From Gordius sp. MW1 (Eukaryota > Nematomorpha > Gordioida > Gordea > Gordiidae), in contig OZ038533.1 of NCBI GenBank assembly GCA_964036665.1, positions 6,904,413-6,968,412 on the forward strand: a stretch of 64,000 nucleotides of DNA. The letters run 5' to 3'. A program made the translations under genes and the position numbers. Below, in pieces: positions 24,180 to 36,000 of this stretch. The first letter of the stretch is position 1. Every line of letters begins with the position of its first letter. The notes under the pieces are model-generated. The model had not been told where the DNA came from, ran no database searches, and worked only from the letters and a program-made list of their open reading frames with translations.

Positions 24180-24690
24180 TGCACGGATAACCCGAAACCC
24201 GGCAAGAACCCGACACGACGTTGGGTTAGGTTGAATGCTATGACATTTTGAAATATCGTAGAACTTGAAATTGGGATTTAAAACGCTTGCTGATCATTTA
24301 AAATTTGAACTATAAATTTTAGTTAGTTCGTATTTAATGTGAACCTTAACTGCTCTATTTATATGCCATACGTTTAAGAAGGGCTGAGATTAAGTAAATT
24401 TATAGAAAACGAGATGCGGAAGTGGTATGACACAATCTAGTTTTAGTCAAATATTTTTCAAAACAGCTCAAGATTAAATGAAACCCAACATCTTTGATTC
24501 AACGATCTTTTTTCATAGTTACAAAATTTTGTTTTCGAAATCTGTCTCATCCATTACTTTTCTAAAGCTGATACTTTAATTTGTCTACTAAATTATACAT
24601 ACCACCTATTTGTCTTAATACGGGTTAGATCGCTTTCGAATTGGGAAATTTAAACCCTTTTGGGTCGGGTTTGGGTGAAAAAATTGACCT
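24180..24690. mobile_element. Possible CCCGACCC-family non-autonomous element
   Basis: Left side reads ggcctgcacggataacccg. The right side has gggtcgggtttgggtg and then ccttgcacgc, a rough inverted match. Similar words end the hAT remnant at 48232-49128. No target duplication found; limits approximate. Confidence 0.4.
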
Positions 24691-26576
24691 TGCACGCTTC
24701 TATGTCTTAGTGGGAGCAGTACTAAGATGACAATTTTTTAAGTAAAAAATATATAATATAGCTGTAAAAAAGATATTATAGTTTAAAACGAATCAACATT
24801 TTTTACCTATTTAATGAATAAGTATTTATTCATGGCATTATATTTCGTATATTTTGATTTTGGAAAAGTTCGGTTCTAAACCACAGATATTCTAGAACAT
24901 CTAACTATATTAACATGTGGTGCCCCGTTTGTGAATAAATTTGAACGCTTAAAGATTTTACCGTTTTTGCATGTCACAAACGTTAAAATTCAAATCAACT
25001 TGAAATAAAAACCAGAAATACAGAATATATATTTGTGTGAGATTGGCGACCGACGGTTGTGAGAGCGCTGAGATTTCAGATTAAAATTTATAGGTAAAAT
25101 ATAAATTTTAATATTATACAAAACGCAGCTTATTAAATTAAGTTTTTTTATTTTATAAAAATTTAAATTTACAAATATTAAAAAAAAAATGTTAATGGGA
25201 TTTTTAATTACACTTTCTTCGAAATTTAACAAATTGATGTCAAATTCTTAAGCTTTAAAGCCCTTGGCAATGACCATTTTATAGGTTAGAGGCAATCTAA
25301 TGCTATAGATTTAGGATCTGGTCTTTAAATGAGCAAAAATAACCAAATGATAAATTCAACTTCTAGTGGCATATTAGGCATAAAAACATTATATTGACAG
25401 AACGTCTGAAAAAATAGTGTTGATATATTGACAATTGTAAATAAAAAGTAGAATAAAAAATCAATTTTATATCTATTTTTGACGCCCAATCTGGCTTGAG
25501 AAGATTCCAGCATCAGCTTGAACCCAGTCTACTTTAAATATCGGGCTTGATTGACTAGCCATATCAAATTAACCCTTTAATAATAATTATAAAACTACCC
25601 TAACTATGTTAAGTTATTAATAACAATATTAGAATCTATTAATGTAAACCTAACCCTGTCGCAAGCATTAAATGCTATTGAGTTGCAAAAGTAAAACAAC
25701 TGAAAAATGATGTAACAGAATAAATTCATTATAGAGTGTTAAATTATAAGGAAGATAATATGGTTTTGTTAATTCTTAAAACAAATGCAGGAAATTTACC
25801 AAGTGAGACCACCTAACTTAATAATTGTCGTGCTAGTATGTTAAATATACTTTCTATTGAAAATATGACATGTTTTTTCAAAATTAGCTTATACCCTTAC
25901 TCTTCTAATACATTCACCAGCGTCAAGAGAATTGAAACATTTAATTTTGGCTGTACCCAGTCGATGTTCCATATTTGTATAAATCTGTTATTAAAGACTT
26001 AAAATACTATTTTTATCACATATAGGAATTTTTTCGGCCCGAGTCTGGTATAAGACATAATTTTAAATCTGCTGACATATTTTTTGCCTTCTGAAAGCGT
26101 CTATCAATCCCTAACTCTTGTTTGTCATTTTTGAATATCCAAAACATTATTCCACGCAAGCGATTGTCTGTACACGCTTATTGTATCGGTAGCCCTTGTT
26201 CTTTTGCCACATATTTCAGGGCCCATCGTTTAAGGGTTATTATGACGCTTTTGTTTTAATACACGATTAATTAGTGAAAGAGTGTCTTTAATATCCTGAC
26301 TTTTAAAGCCTGCCCAACCAAGATTTTTAATTATAACCTTTAGGAAAATTTTCAAATGACCGAATTATTGGGATAGAAAAGTAAGTTGCAATGAATTAAA
26401 AAAGAAGTAGTCTATTAGTCACAACTGTAAAGTATCAATTGAAATAAACTTATTCAGCAGGCAATTTATATATGACATAGCTTGCACAGCTGCTTCGCTC
26501 TAACTGTACAAATAAATGAGAGTGGCAATATGATATATGAAGTGCATTTGAAAAAGAATTCGGTTTATTTAGGCAT

Positions 26577-26630
26577 TTTTAATTTCTATGCAATTTATGG
26601 GCTCGCTTTTGGTTGTCCGTCCGTCCAACC
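26577..26630. repeat. Fragment of the foldback element family
   Basis: ctatgcaatttatgggctcg followed by gttgtccgtccgtcc matches the spacer and right end of the 14578-18118 element, showing it is a dispersed family rather than a unique structure. Only about 50 bases are preserved, ending near ccaacctgtaa. Confidence 0.7.
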
Positions 26631-27278
26631 TGTAATTTTTCACTAACTGCCATAGAAACTTATATGCGTTTTTAATGGCTGTGGACTTATGCTTCTGTAA
26701 AAGACTTTTATTTTGCTTTCGCAAATACAATAGCTAATGACCACTGGTTGGCTTTAATTTTTTGACCTCGCCCGAGAAATTCCACTATTGTTTTTTGTGC
26801 CCGACTAATTACCTTTATTATTTTAGAATTTGTGTTTGAGTTGTTGCTATATATCGGATAATTGCGAAAATGGCTAAATAATTCCCTGGCATTTGAATAT
26901 AACCGTTGCTTACTTCTACTTTAACTGACCCTGGCCAAAGGCCAAAATTTTATAATAAATAGTCCATTTAATTTTTAATATAGCATATCTTTTTATAGCT
27001 TACCATTTATTTTAGTTTCATACTATAACATAACTATCTTGTTGTTTAATACAGGTTATAGTGCAAGTAACATTGAATTAAATATTTATGTTAAGAATAA
27101 CGTAAGTAAAAAAGTCAGATTATTTATTATAACTATTTTTATATACCCAGCTTAGCAAATATAGATACTATAAATCAGACTTTATAAACTAAATTTTTCC
27201 CGTTAGGTAAACTAACTTAGCAAATAAATCATCTGTTTTTATTATGAATTCCCGCAATTAGATACAGTTATTTTATAA

Positions 27279-29464
27279 ATGGAAAGCATGAGGGATAGTA
27301 TCAAAAGTAAGAAATAATCATATTATTTAAATAGTCGATAGAAATTCTGCAAGAAGGGGACTTGGCTCTTTTATCAGCCAAGAAAGTAAGGCAGAGATTG
27401 GAAGTCATATATGGGGAAGACCTTACTGAGAAGTTTGTTATATGAACATATTAACAGTTTTTATTTAGAAAAAAAGAAATAGATGCAATGTTGATGGAAG
27501 CTTTAGAAGAGATGGAGAAAGTTGATGACCAAAACTTATCTAGTATAGACACAAATATGCCATCTTCAACTGCAGTAAATTTTTTCTATTTTTAATTATT
27601 CTGTTGCTATATAAGTTGATAGATATTTTTATTCAAGGAAATAATATAAAGTATTTCAAATGTATAAATAATGCTTTTAAACTCTCAATAATTTTTGAGA
27701 CATATGATATAATATCTTATTTAGATAAATATCAATCAAGTTGTAATTACAAATTGTTTATTTACAACTTTATCTGTATTAGGCAAATTCTAAAAGAGCC
27801 AACTCTCCAGTATCAGATTCAAGTTCTCAAATTTCCATCAATGACAATGGTTCATTTGCATCTGATGATGAAAATGAAAAATCAAAGAAAAAGAAGACAA
27901 AAATTTTACCAAACACAATAGATAAGGTTTAATATAATCTGATGTTTATAATAAAACTATACAACATAATTTTATACAGTATTTTTAGTTAAAATATTCT
28001 ATATAATTTTTTATTTTCTATTAAAACTTTAAGATTTTTCATTACAAAGGCTTTATAACTAGTTGTGGGCTAGTTTATTATGACTTTGATGCTATAATAT
28101 TTTATTGTCTACAAGTTACATAAATACATAAAATTTTATGCATTGCATATTTAGGGATCAGGTGATTATGAAGGGCCTCTTGAAAATGATGAAGAGTTAG
28201 CACGTAAAATGCAGGCTGAAGAGTCGGCATCATTACGTACAAGGAGGTCTACCAAACAAAAATATGCTAAAACAGTAAAACTAAGTTACTCTATAAAAGG
28301 CTAAAATAATCAAATGACCACACATAGTTTTTTTTAACAATTTGTGTATAATTGCCAAAACTTGACATACATATTTTGTATAGCTTACATAGCCTTTAAT
28401 TTATGGAATTTTATATTTAGCAACAAAAGAAGCGTAAAAAAGCAGATGGCGAAAATGGGGACAAGAAAAGAAAAGGTATTTAAATTGAAGGCATTAAATT
28501 AAAAAACAGCATAATTTTTACCTTAAATATTAAATTTTCATTTGAATTTTTACTTCATTGGTTAGGAACTTTGGCATGGGTGAAGCCAGGTTTGTTATTA
28601 GAGGGGGCAATAATGATTTAGAGAGGGGCAAAATGATATTTTTTTTGAAATTTTAGCCATAATTTTATTAAAATTTAAATAATGTTTGGATTTAGAGGGG
28701 GGCGGCCGCCACTCCCTGGCTACGCCTATGAACTTTGGAGCAATCACTCAATGAAAATTTCATATAATTTGTGTAATTGTAAATGACAAAACATTTATAA
28801 TGCCACCACAGGATTAATTCATTTTAAAAACGCAATTTAAAATGTGGATAGCCTACGATTTGATTTATATATATTTTGTAATCAATAGCTACAGGCTATT
28901 CCCGTCCCTGCCATTTATCTCCACTACTAGCTGACGTAATGGGAACGGATCAAGTAAATTTTAGCTACAATTTGTAATTTTATTTGTCAAGATGGCTAGG
29001 AAGGATGTCGTTAAACGAATGTGGGAAATAATCAAAGAACGAAATTTACAAGTAATTATTGCCTATATATCTTTTTGAAATAAGGACCGCTTCTTGCAGC
29101 AGCTTATATAATTTATATCATAATTAATTTTTATCTAATTATTCATCACGCCATAAAATATCCTTAAACTCTTTTATTAATTCTTTTCCTGTTAAACAAA
29201 CTTTATTTTAAATTTAAAACTTGTTTGTTGTTGCACTACCTATTCTAGGATCCGAAAAACAAACAATTCGCCCTATGCGACGAACAACTCACCAAAGTGT
29301 TTGGTAATTAACTTTATGCAAACTTTGAGAAATCATAATAATACTACTCTAAAATGATAATTTTGTTCTCAACGTCCACTCGTGTGTTTGTAGGGAGAAA
29401 GAAAATCCGGACTTTTGGTATGATGAAATATTTATCGCATCAAATTCGCGAGGCTGTAGATTAG
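27279..29464 (+). CDS. SWIB/MDM2-domain protein with N-terminal DEK_C domain (UAF30/spp27-like)
   Basis: Ten exons: 27279-27306, 27342-27432, 27469-27574, 27783-27926, 28155-28274, 28421-28475, 28889-28953, 28992-29051, 29249-29303, 29394-29464. Together 795 bp, 264 residues plus stop, with consistent phases. Residues 1-60 form a DEK_C-like fold (ILQEGDLALLSAKKVRQRLE, then KKKEIDAMLMEALEEM). A charged, low-complexity linker follows with lysine-rich runs (KSKKKKTKI, QQKKRKKADG). Residues 182-262 form a SWIB domain (HLSPLLADVMGTDQ, VVKRMWEIIKERNLQ, DPKNKQFALCDEQL, FGMMKYLSHQI). Proteins of this layout bind chromatin or transcription complexes in the nucleus; fungal relatives act in RNA polymerase I upstream activation. 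The role in this animal is inferred. The start is the first ATG of the exon that splices in phase. Confidence 0.92.
28575..28730. mobile_element. hAT-like MITE in SWIB gene intron 6
   Basis: Inverted ends CATGGGTGAAGCCAGG and CATAGGCGTAGCCAGG (complement). Flanked by a perfect 8-bp duplication AACTTTGG (28567-28574 and 28731-28738). 156 bp, with ggggggcggccgcc near the right end. A clean member of the family. Confidence 0.9.
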
Positions 29465-29650
29465 GAATTACAATACATTACCTCATTCAAGCGGCGCCCT
29501 TTATACTCCCCAGTGAAACAAAATCTTCACACTAATTTCATCTAAAATTAGGCCTTACTTGACCAACTTTTTTTGGTTAGATTTTGTGTACAAAAAGGAA
29601 ATGCGTATGCCCGCTGTATAATTATGATTATTTTGATGATTGTGAATGTA

Positions 29651-29656
29651 AATAAA
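29651..29656 (+). terminator. Candidate polyadenylation signal of the SWIB gene
   Basis: AATAAA 187 bp after the stop codon, in a T/G-rich stretch. It is the first canonical hexamer I see downstream. Chance occurrence is easy in AT-rich DNA. Confidence 0.4.
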
Positions 29657-30037
29657 TTGTGGTAAAATGATAGATGGTCTCATATTAAAATTGCTATTAA
29701 ATATTATATGATTTTTAAAATTGCAGGGGTTAGGGTCAAACCATTAAATTGTACAAAAAGAAAGGTATCAAAATCTGTAGTCAACTTACCTCATAATTAA
29801 AATTTTGCCCTCTTTATAAACTCTAAATATCACATAACCCCAATTTAGGAGTACAATGTAAGTACTTTCATAAATAATTCATTGATTTGAGTTTTAACAA
29901 CATCACGAATGGACAAAACAAATAAAAATTATACAAATACCGCTGTAAAAAGAGAGTAATCATCGTGAGCAAAATATAATTTAATGGGTATTTATAAGGA
30001 AAGCAAAGCTTTAAACAATTATTATTCTGGGAGAGTT

Positions 30038-33000
30038 TTAATTAATGGAAGTAAAGGTGGTATCGCCGTTGAGTGTTTTGACTTCGATTAGACTTCCTGA
30101 TTGAGGAAGGCTTTCTGCTTTCGAGCTCCATTCGTAAATTTTTCTAAATGCATAACCACAAAAAGCATATTGATTAGCTGGGATGGCATAAGCTCGCATT
30201 ATATTATACTTTGATGGGTAATAATAATTCTAAATGTAAAAAAGTGCCGAATTACTCACTCAGCCAAAACTTGTAACGGTGTAAAAGTGGAAAAATCAGC
30301 GTTCGGCATCCACTTTCGGTTCATTGGAGTATCCAAAATGACGCTAAAAATAATTATCAATAGATCTTCAAATTGATTGTTCAAACAATGCCAAAATATT
30401 AGTAGACCTCCTCGCGAGACTGAATAAATCTCGTTTCACAGCGAAAGCATTTTTAAGGGGAGGCTTTAGATATTTCTAGAAAAGGATTTTAAAGCCAAAA
30501 ATAGCTATATTGTAAGTAGAAACAGGTCAAAAGAAAAAAGCCTATGGGCAGAGTAAATAGAGCAATAAATAACATATTGTAAAACCATAGACTACATAGA
30601 CTGCTCATGTCATATTTCCATATGGCAAATTGTGTGTGAAATTTGCCGCCATTTTGATGAACAATACCGTCCTATATCACATAATGGCGTTTTGCGCTCT
30701 GCCGTCTTTTTCGAACAGGGGAGGTAAAGAAAAAAGGTTTTGATTCCATAAATAAGTAAGATATTACTTAAGATATGATATTTTTAAAAAATTTATTATT
30801 GACACATTTCATAAAAATTAAAAATGTAAAAACTGTAATGTTATTAAAATTTTTTAAAAATATCATATATTTAGTAATATCTTACTTATTTATGGAATCA
30901 AAACCTTTTTTCTTTACCTCTCCTGTTCGAAAAAAACGGCAGAGCGCAAAACGCCATTATGTGATATAGGACGGTATTGTTCATCAAAATGGCGGAAAAA
31001 ACACACACATTTTATACCGTGATGAGCAGTCTATGTAGTCTATGTGTAAAACGGGTTTAATTATTATTATCATAGTATAATACGGCAAAAGTGCGAGCGC
31101 GGTGGTGTTCGCAGGCAGACCGCCGTCTTTTTGTCCAATACTTGATGTGAGATGGTTAACACATGATTTCGCCATACCATAAGCTACCATTCCTATACGA
31201 TTTACAGCATATCCAAAAGAGTTAGATTTATGATCAGCCGTGCATGCGTTAGTTAAAATTCAAAAAATATTTATTTGTATGAAAATTGTTTTAAGGCATA
31301 ATTTGTAATCAGGTAAATCGGAATTTTATCCAGAGGTATTTTATATCAAAGAAGTAATAGTACAACAATATATAGTAGTTACTTACATTAAAAAATAAAT
31401 TAATTAAACGCTAAATATACCTATAGGTAAAAAACGTCTGATTTGGGCTAACTCTTGTAATTATGATTCCACTTTTTAACAGTAAAAATATAACTATAGG
31501 CACAATGTTGGAAGCAAAACTTCATGCAAATGAGGCAACAAAAGGCGATTATATTTCTAAGTAATTGTACTGTATTTAGGCAAGTCAAATAAATATCAAA
31601 AATTACGGCAACATCATTGAGCAAACATTGTTGTGGTTTTTAAATAGCAACCTGGTGTCGGGTGGAGAGAGGCGCTTGCACTGGGTAACACTAAAATACC
31701 ATTTTGTTTGAGAAACTTTGCGGCTAAGCCCGTCGATATACATGACGTCCACACGCTTTGCTTCAGGGCTAAGTCACAATTTTTGATGAAATCTAACGAC
31801 AAAAACAATTATTAAATTGGAGTTTTAGAGTGGGAAAAATTTGTACCCTAGTAAAAACTATAAAACAAATTGTAAGATTTGGACCTCTAACTGCCCGAGA
31901 TTATTATTATTGAAAAGTAGATTAATGTTTTATTTAATATTATTCAGAAACAATAATAGAAGGGCTATAGTTGCTTATATAAAATATAGTTTTATTTCAG
32001 TTAATGAGTCAACCTCGGTTTATGGGGAACGGGATTTTGTTAAAAAACCCTAGAATGGGCCACTCCCCTTGTGCCAGTTAAAAAGAGTGATGGTAATATT
32101 AGGGTTTGCGCTGATTATCGCGTAACAATTAATAAATGGGTAATTTTAATTGATGTTAAATATCCTTTGCCTAGATTAGAAATGGTTTTAGCTAACCTGA
32201 GGGTAGTAAGTACTTTTCAAAGTTAGATTTCATTTAGCTAATGCGTACCTTCAACTTCGCGTAGATGAAAGATCGGCTAGGTTGTTAACAATTAACACGG
32301 ATAAAGGTCTCTATTCTTTTAAGAGATTACCTTTTGGTTTAAGCGTCTCCGCACCTATTTTTCAAAGGGCGATGGCTCACATATTTAATAATATAGATGG
32401 TTTATTTTTTATTTGGACGATATATTAGTTACGGGTTCAACTCAGAACGAACATGATTTACGTCTAGAGAAGGTATTAAATTTGATTAAGATTAAAAATT
32501 TAAGAGTTTCTGCTAAGAAATGTAATTTTGGTACTGACCAGGTAATTTATTTAGGTCGTGTAATAGCAGACGGTTTTGTTAAACCTAATTTGAAAAAGGT
32601 ACAAGATATTAAAAATCTAAATTGACCAGTTGATAAAAAAGAACTTGCATCGTTTTTAGGTATAATGAATTATTACAGTAAATTTATTGATAATTATACA
32701 AATTATTCTGGTCCTCTTTATGAGTTAACTAAAAATGATGTATTATTTAAATGGGATGACAATTTAGATAAATGTTTTAATTTCTTAAAAAATATTTTAT
32801 TAACGGATCCGATTCTTAAATGTTTTGATCCTGATAAAGAACATATTTTGAAAGTGGATGAAGAGAAAACGAAATAGAGCATCCGGTTATTTATTTTTCT
32901 CGCAAGCTTACTAAGGCCGAACTTAATTATTCAGTCATAGAGAAAGAAGCTCTTGCGATGGTTTAAAACGTTGTCGAGAATATTTAATTGGTAAAGCATT

Positions 33001-36000
33001 TACACTGTATACTGATCATAAGCCATTGGTAGCTTTATTTGTAGTAATGTGTGGTATACGTGTAGACCACGTTACCATATGTTAGTATACTACGTTTTAA
33101 TGTACGCGGTATACTCTTTGAACTTAGTTAGATTTATTTTATTAATATTAATGTAAAAGGAAAGAACGGTTCTGCGATCCTTATAATTAAAAAAAAGAAA
33201 TTGGTCAAAGGAAGGCACTTTTACCGCGGGTTAACCTAGACACGGAAGTGGCTAAGTTTCTGTGGCGCTTTCTTTTTTTAATACTTTTTATTTTTATTTT
33301 TAAATCAGCCACATCTGGTTCTAATTTTCGCAGCCCCGTCTGAAGATTTCCCGTACATCGCTCGTTCAATCCAGCCCACCACCCTGGGAAGATTCAACAG
33401 CTATAAAAGCAAAATCCCACATCAATAATTCAGTCCTTGTAAATTATTGTAAATTAGTCCTTGTAAATTATTGTAAATGAGTCCTTGTAAATTATTGTAA
33501 ATTAGTCCTTGTAAATTCAGTCCTTAAACTTTTTCCCAAAACCTTGTACTTCTCCTAAAACCTTTGTAATTGTCCCCCCATTGTGTTTTCCCCCTCATAT
33601 TGTAATTTTACGGAACATTATAATTTTACCATCGCCAATCATTTTAATTGTAAATCGCCTTTATAATTGTAAATATTTAGACGTAGGTATTAGCGTAAAT
33701 AAAGTTTTTTAATTCCTTCGCTTCAGCCTTTTTCCCTCGCCAGCCGTTACATTGGTGTCAGATTCGCCCTCTTCTTAAAAAAAGGAATTGTAAGTAAAAA
33801 TACTGTTTTTAATGTAAGTTTAATTAATTAAATATAATTTAATAGAATAATTGAATATTTTTGAAGATTGGAATAGGTTTGATCACATAGATTTCTGTTG
33901 TAAAGTTTTAGATTGAAATTATTAAAAAGTGAATATTTCTGTCGATGCATATTTTTATATAATGGATAAAGGATTTTATGTTTGATAATTATATTTTAGA
34001 TAACTATAATTACATTAAACAATTATTGGATACGATTATTTTTAATAAGATGGTTACTGTATACGTTATGATAATTTTGTTTAAATTACTGAATTAATTT
34101 TAATTAAATTGCTTTGTTTAATTAAATTTGATTTCCGATTTAAATTATTTGTTGTAATTAATTTAAATATAGTTTAATTTTATCTTTTAATTTATAATGT
34201 TTGGGTTTTACACGCCGCCGTCAATTGGTATCAATTTTTTTAATTATTTGTGCGCGGACAAATTAGTTGTATATATAAATTAAAGAAAGTAGAAAAGATT
34301 TTTTTACTCAAGTCTAATTTTAAGTCTAATATAAGGTGTTATGGATGTGGGCAACGGGGACATCTTAAAAAGGATTGTGATAATCAATATTTTAAAAGGG
34401 GGAATAATGGAAATTTTAGATACACATCGGGTAATTTTGCACAACGCGGCCCGAGGGGAAATTTTAGTAATTAAGCGCACCCCAATAAACCCTACACAGA
34501 CTATAGATTTACCCACAAAAATTTCCCAAGTTTTAACGCACCAACGACCTCAAATAACTACAATACCAAAGAGGTTGGGGATGGGAAATTTTGTTATAGG
34601 TGCAGGGGACTTGTCAGTCAAACGCAAACAGCTGCCAATGGGCAGGCTGTGTTTGATTGACTAGCGCAGGATGATTCAAATTGTATAGATATGCGCATGG
34701 TAGATATAAATAAAATTTCAAATTCGTCAGCTTCACCCTTAGTGACAGTAGATGTCGATAATTTTAAGATAAAATTTATATTAGATACTGGCGCCGCAAT
34801 ATCAATTATTAGTTTTAAAACATTTAAAAAATTTTGGCCCGAAAGAAATTTTGAAACTGCCAATATAACTGCAAAACAAGTTGATAATACTGTAATAACT
34901 GTCCTGGGTAGAATTAATGTTTAAGTTAAAGTGGCAGGATTTGTGGTTGAATTGGATTTATATATTATTAAAGAGAATGTAGATAATATAATGGGCTGGT
35001 CCTGGATTAGGATAATTGGGCCCCAAATTCAATGGTGGGGATTATGTAATAAAAATAATGCCCGCAAAATTTTCAAGGTTGATGTTAAGCCCATGGTGAT
35101 GTCGAAGGCGTTGTCAGGTAGTTCACAGTGCAGGGATTTCACACCCGTTTTTCATTCTGATTTAGGGCGCATAGCCCATAGATCAGATAATTCGGGAGGT
35201 CCCGTCTGCCAAGAACGACCCATTTTTCATGCCGATTTACAGTGCGGGGTACCTCTGGAACCCACATGCCATAAATTAGCTAACTTGGGGGCAAAGCCTG
35301 ATTTGGTCACAACAAGGCAAACCAAAATTGATAATATAAAGAACCAATTCTCTAAAATTTTTGAACCTGGTTTAGGATGCTTAAATGACGAAATATTTTC
35401 GGTTCGAGTTGATTTAAATGCGATTCCTAAATTTTGTGCTGCCAGACGCGTACCATTAATTTTGAAAAATAAGGTCGACTAGGTAATTAAACATGGTTAG
35501 ATGATAACGTAATTGAACCTATTGGCTATTCGGAATGGGCTACACCTTTGGTACCGGTCAGGAAGACTGACGGTACGGTTAGGGTTTGTGCTGATTATAG
35601 AATCACGGTAAACAAATGTATTATTGAGGTAAAACCCATTGCCAAGATTAGAAATTATGTTTGCTAAATTAATAGGCGTTTTCTCAAAAATTGACCTTGC
35701 CAATGCTATTTGCAATTACAGGTAGATGAAAAGTCATCGCGGCTCCTAATAATTAATATTGATGCCGTACTTTTGAAATTTAAAAGGCTACCTTTTGGCT
35801 TAAGCATTTCAGCTGCAATCTTTCAGCGAGCTATGGAGTCGATTTTAGTAATTTAGACGGTATAATATTTTATTTGGACGATATATTAATAACGGGACGA
35901 ACGAAAGAAGAGCATGTGCGTCTTGTTCAGGTCTTGAATTAATTAGTCTAAAAGGTTTAAAAGTTTCAGCTAAAAATGTGTTTTTGGGACTGAACAAATT

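Larger units (their letters stand above)
23112..27278. other. Intergenic region upstream of transporter B and of the SWIB gene
   Basis: No coding exon recognised. Bases 23112-23340 match the flanks of copy A on both sides of its hAT insertion and must include the shared promoter region. Bases 24180-24690 carry CCCGAAACCCGG / GGGTCGGGTTT ends that resemble a short non-autonomous hAT. About 50 bases at 26577-26630 match the foldback spacer end. The rest is AT-rich and shows no ORF with family resemblance. The two genes here are transcribed away from each other. Confidence 0.55.

Noticed and set aside
30775-30969. 64-residue plus-strand ORF
   Set aside because: Lies wholly inside the palindromic MITE at 30586-31044 and spans its hairpin loop.
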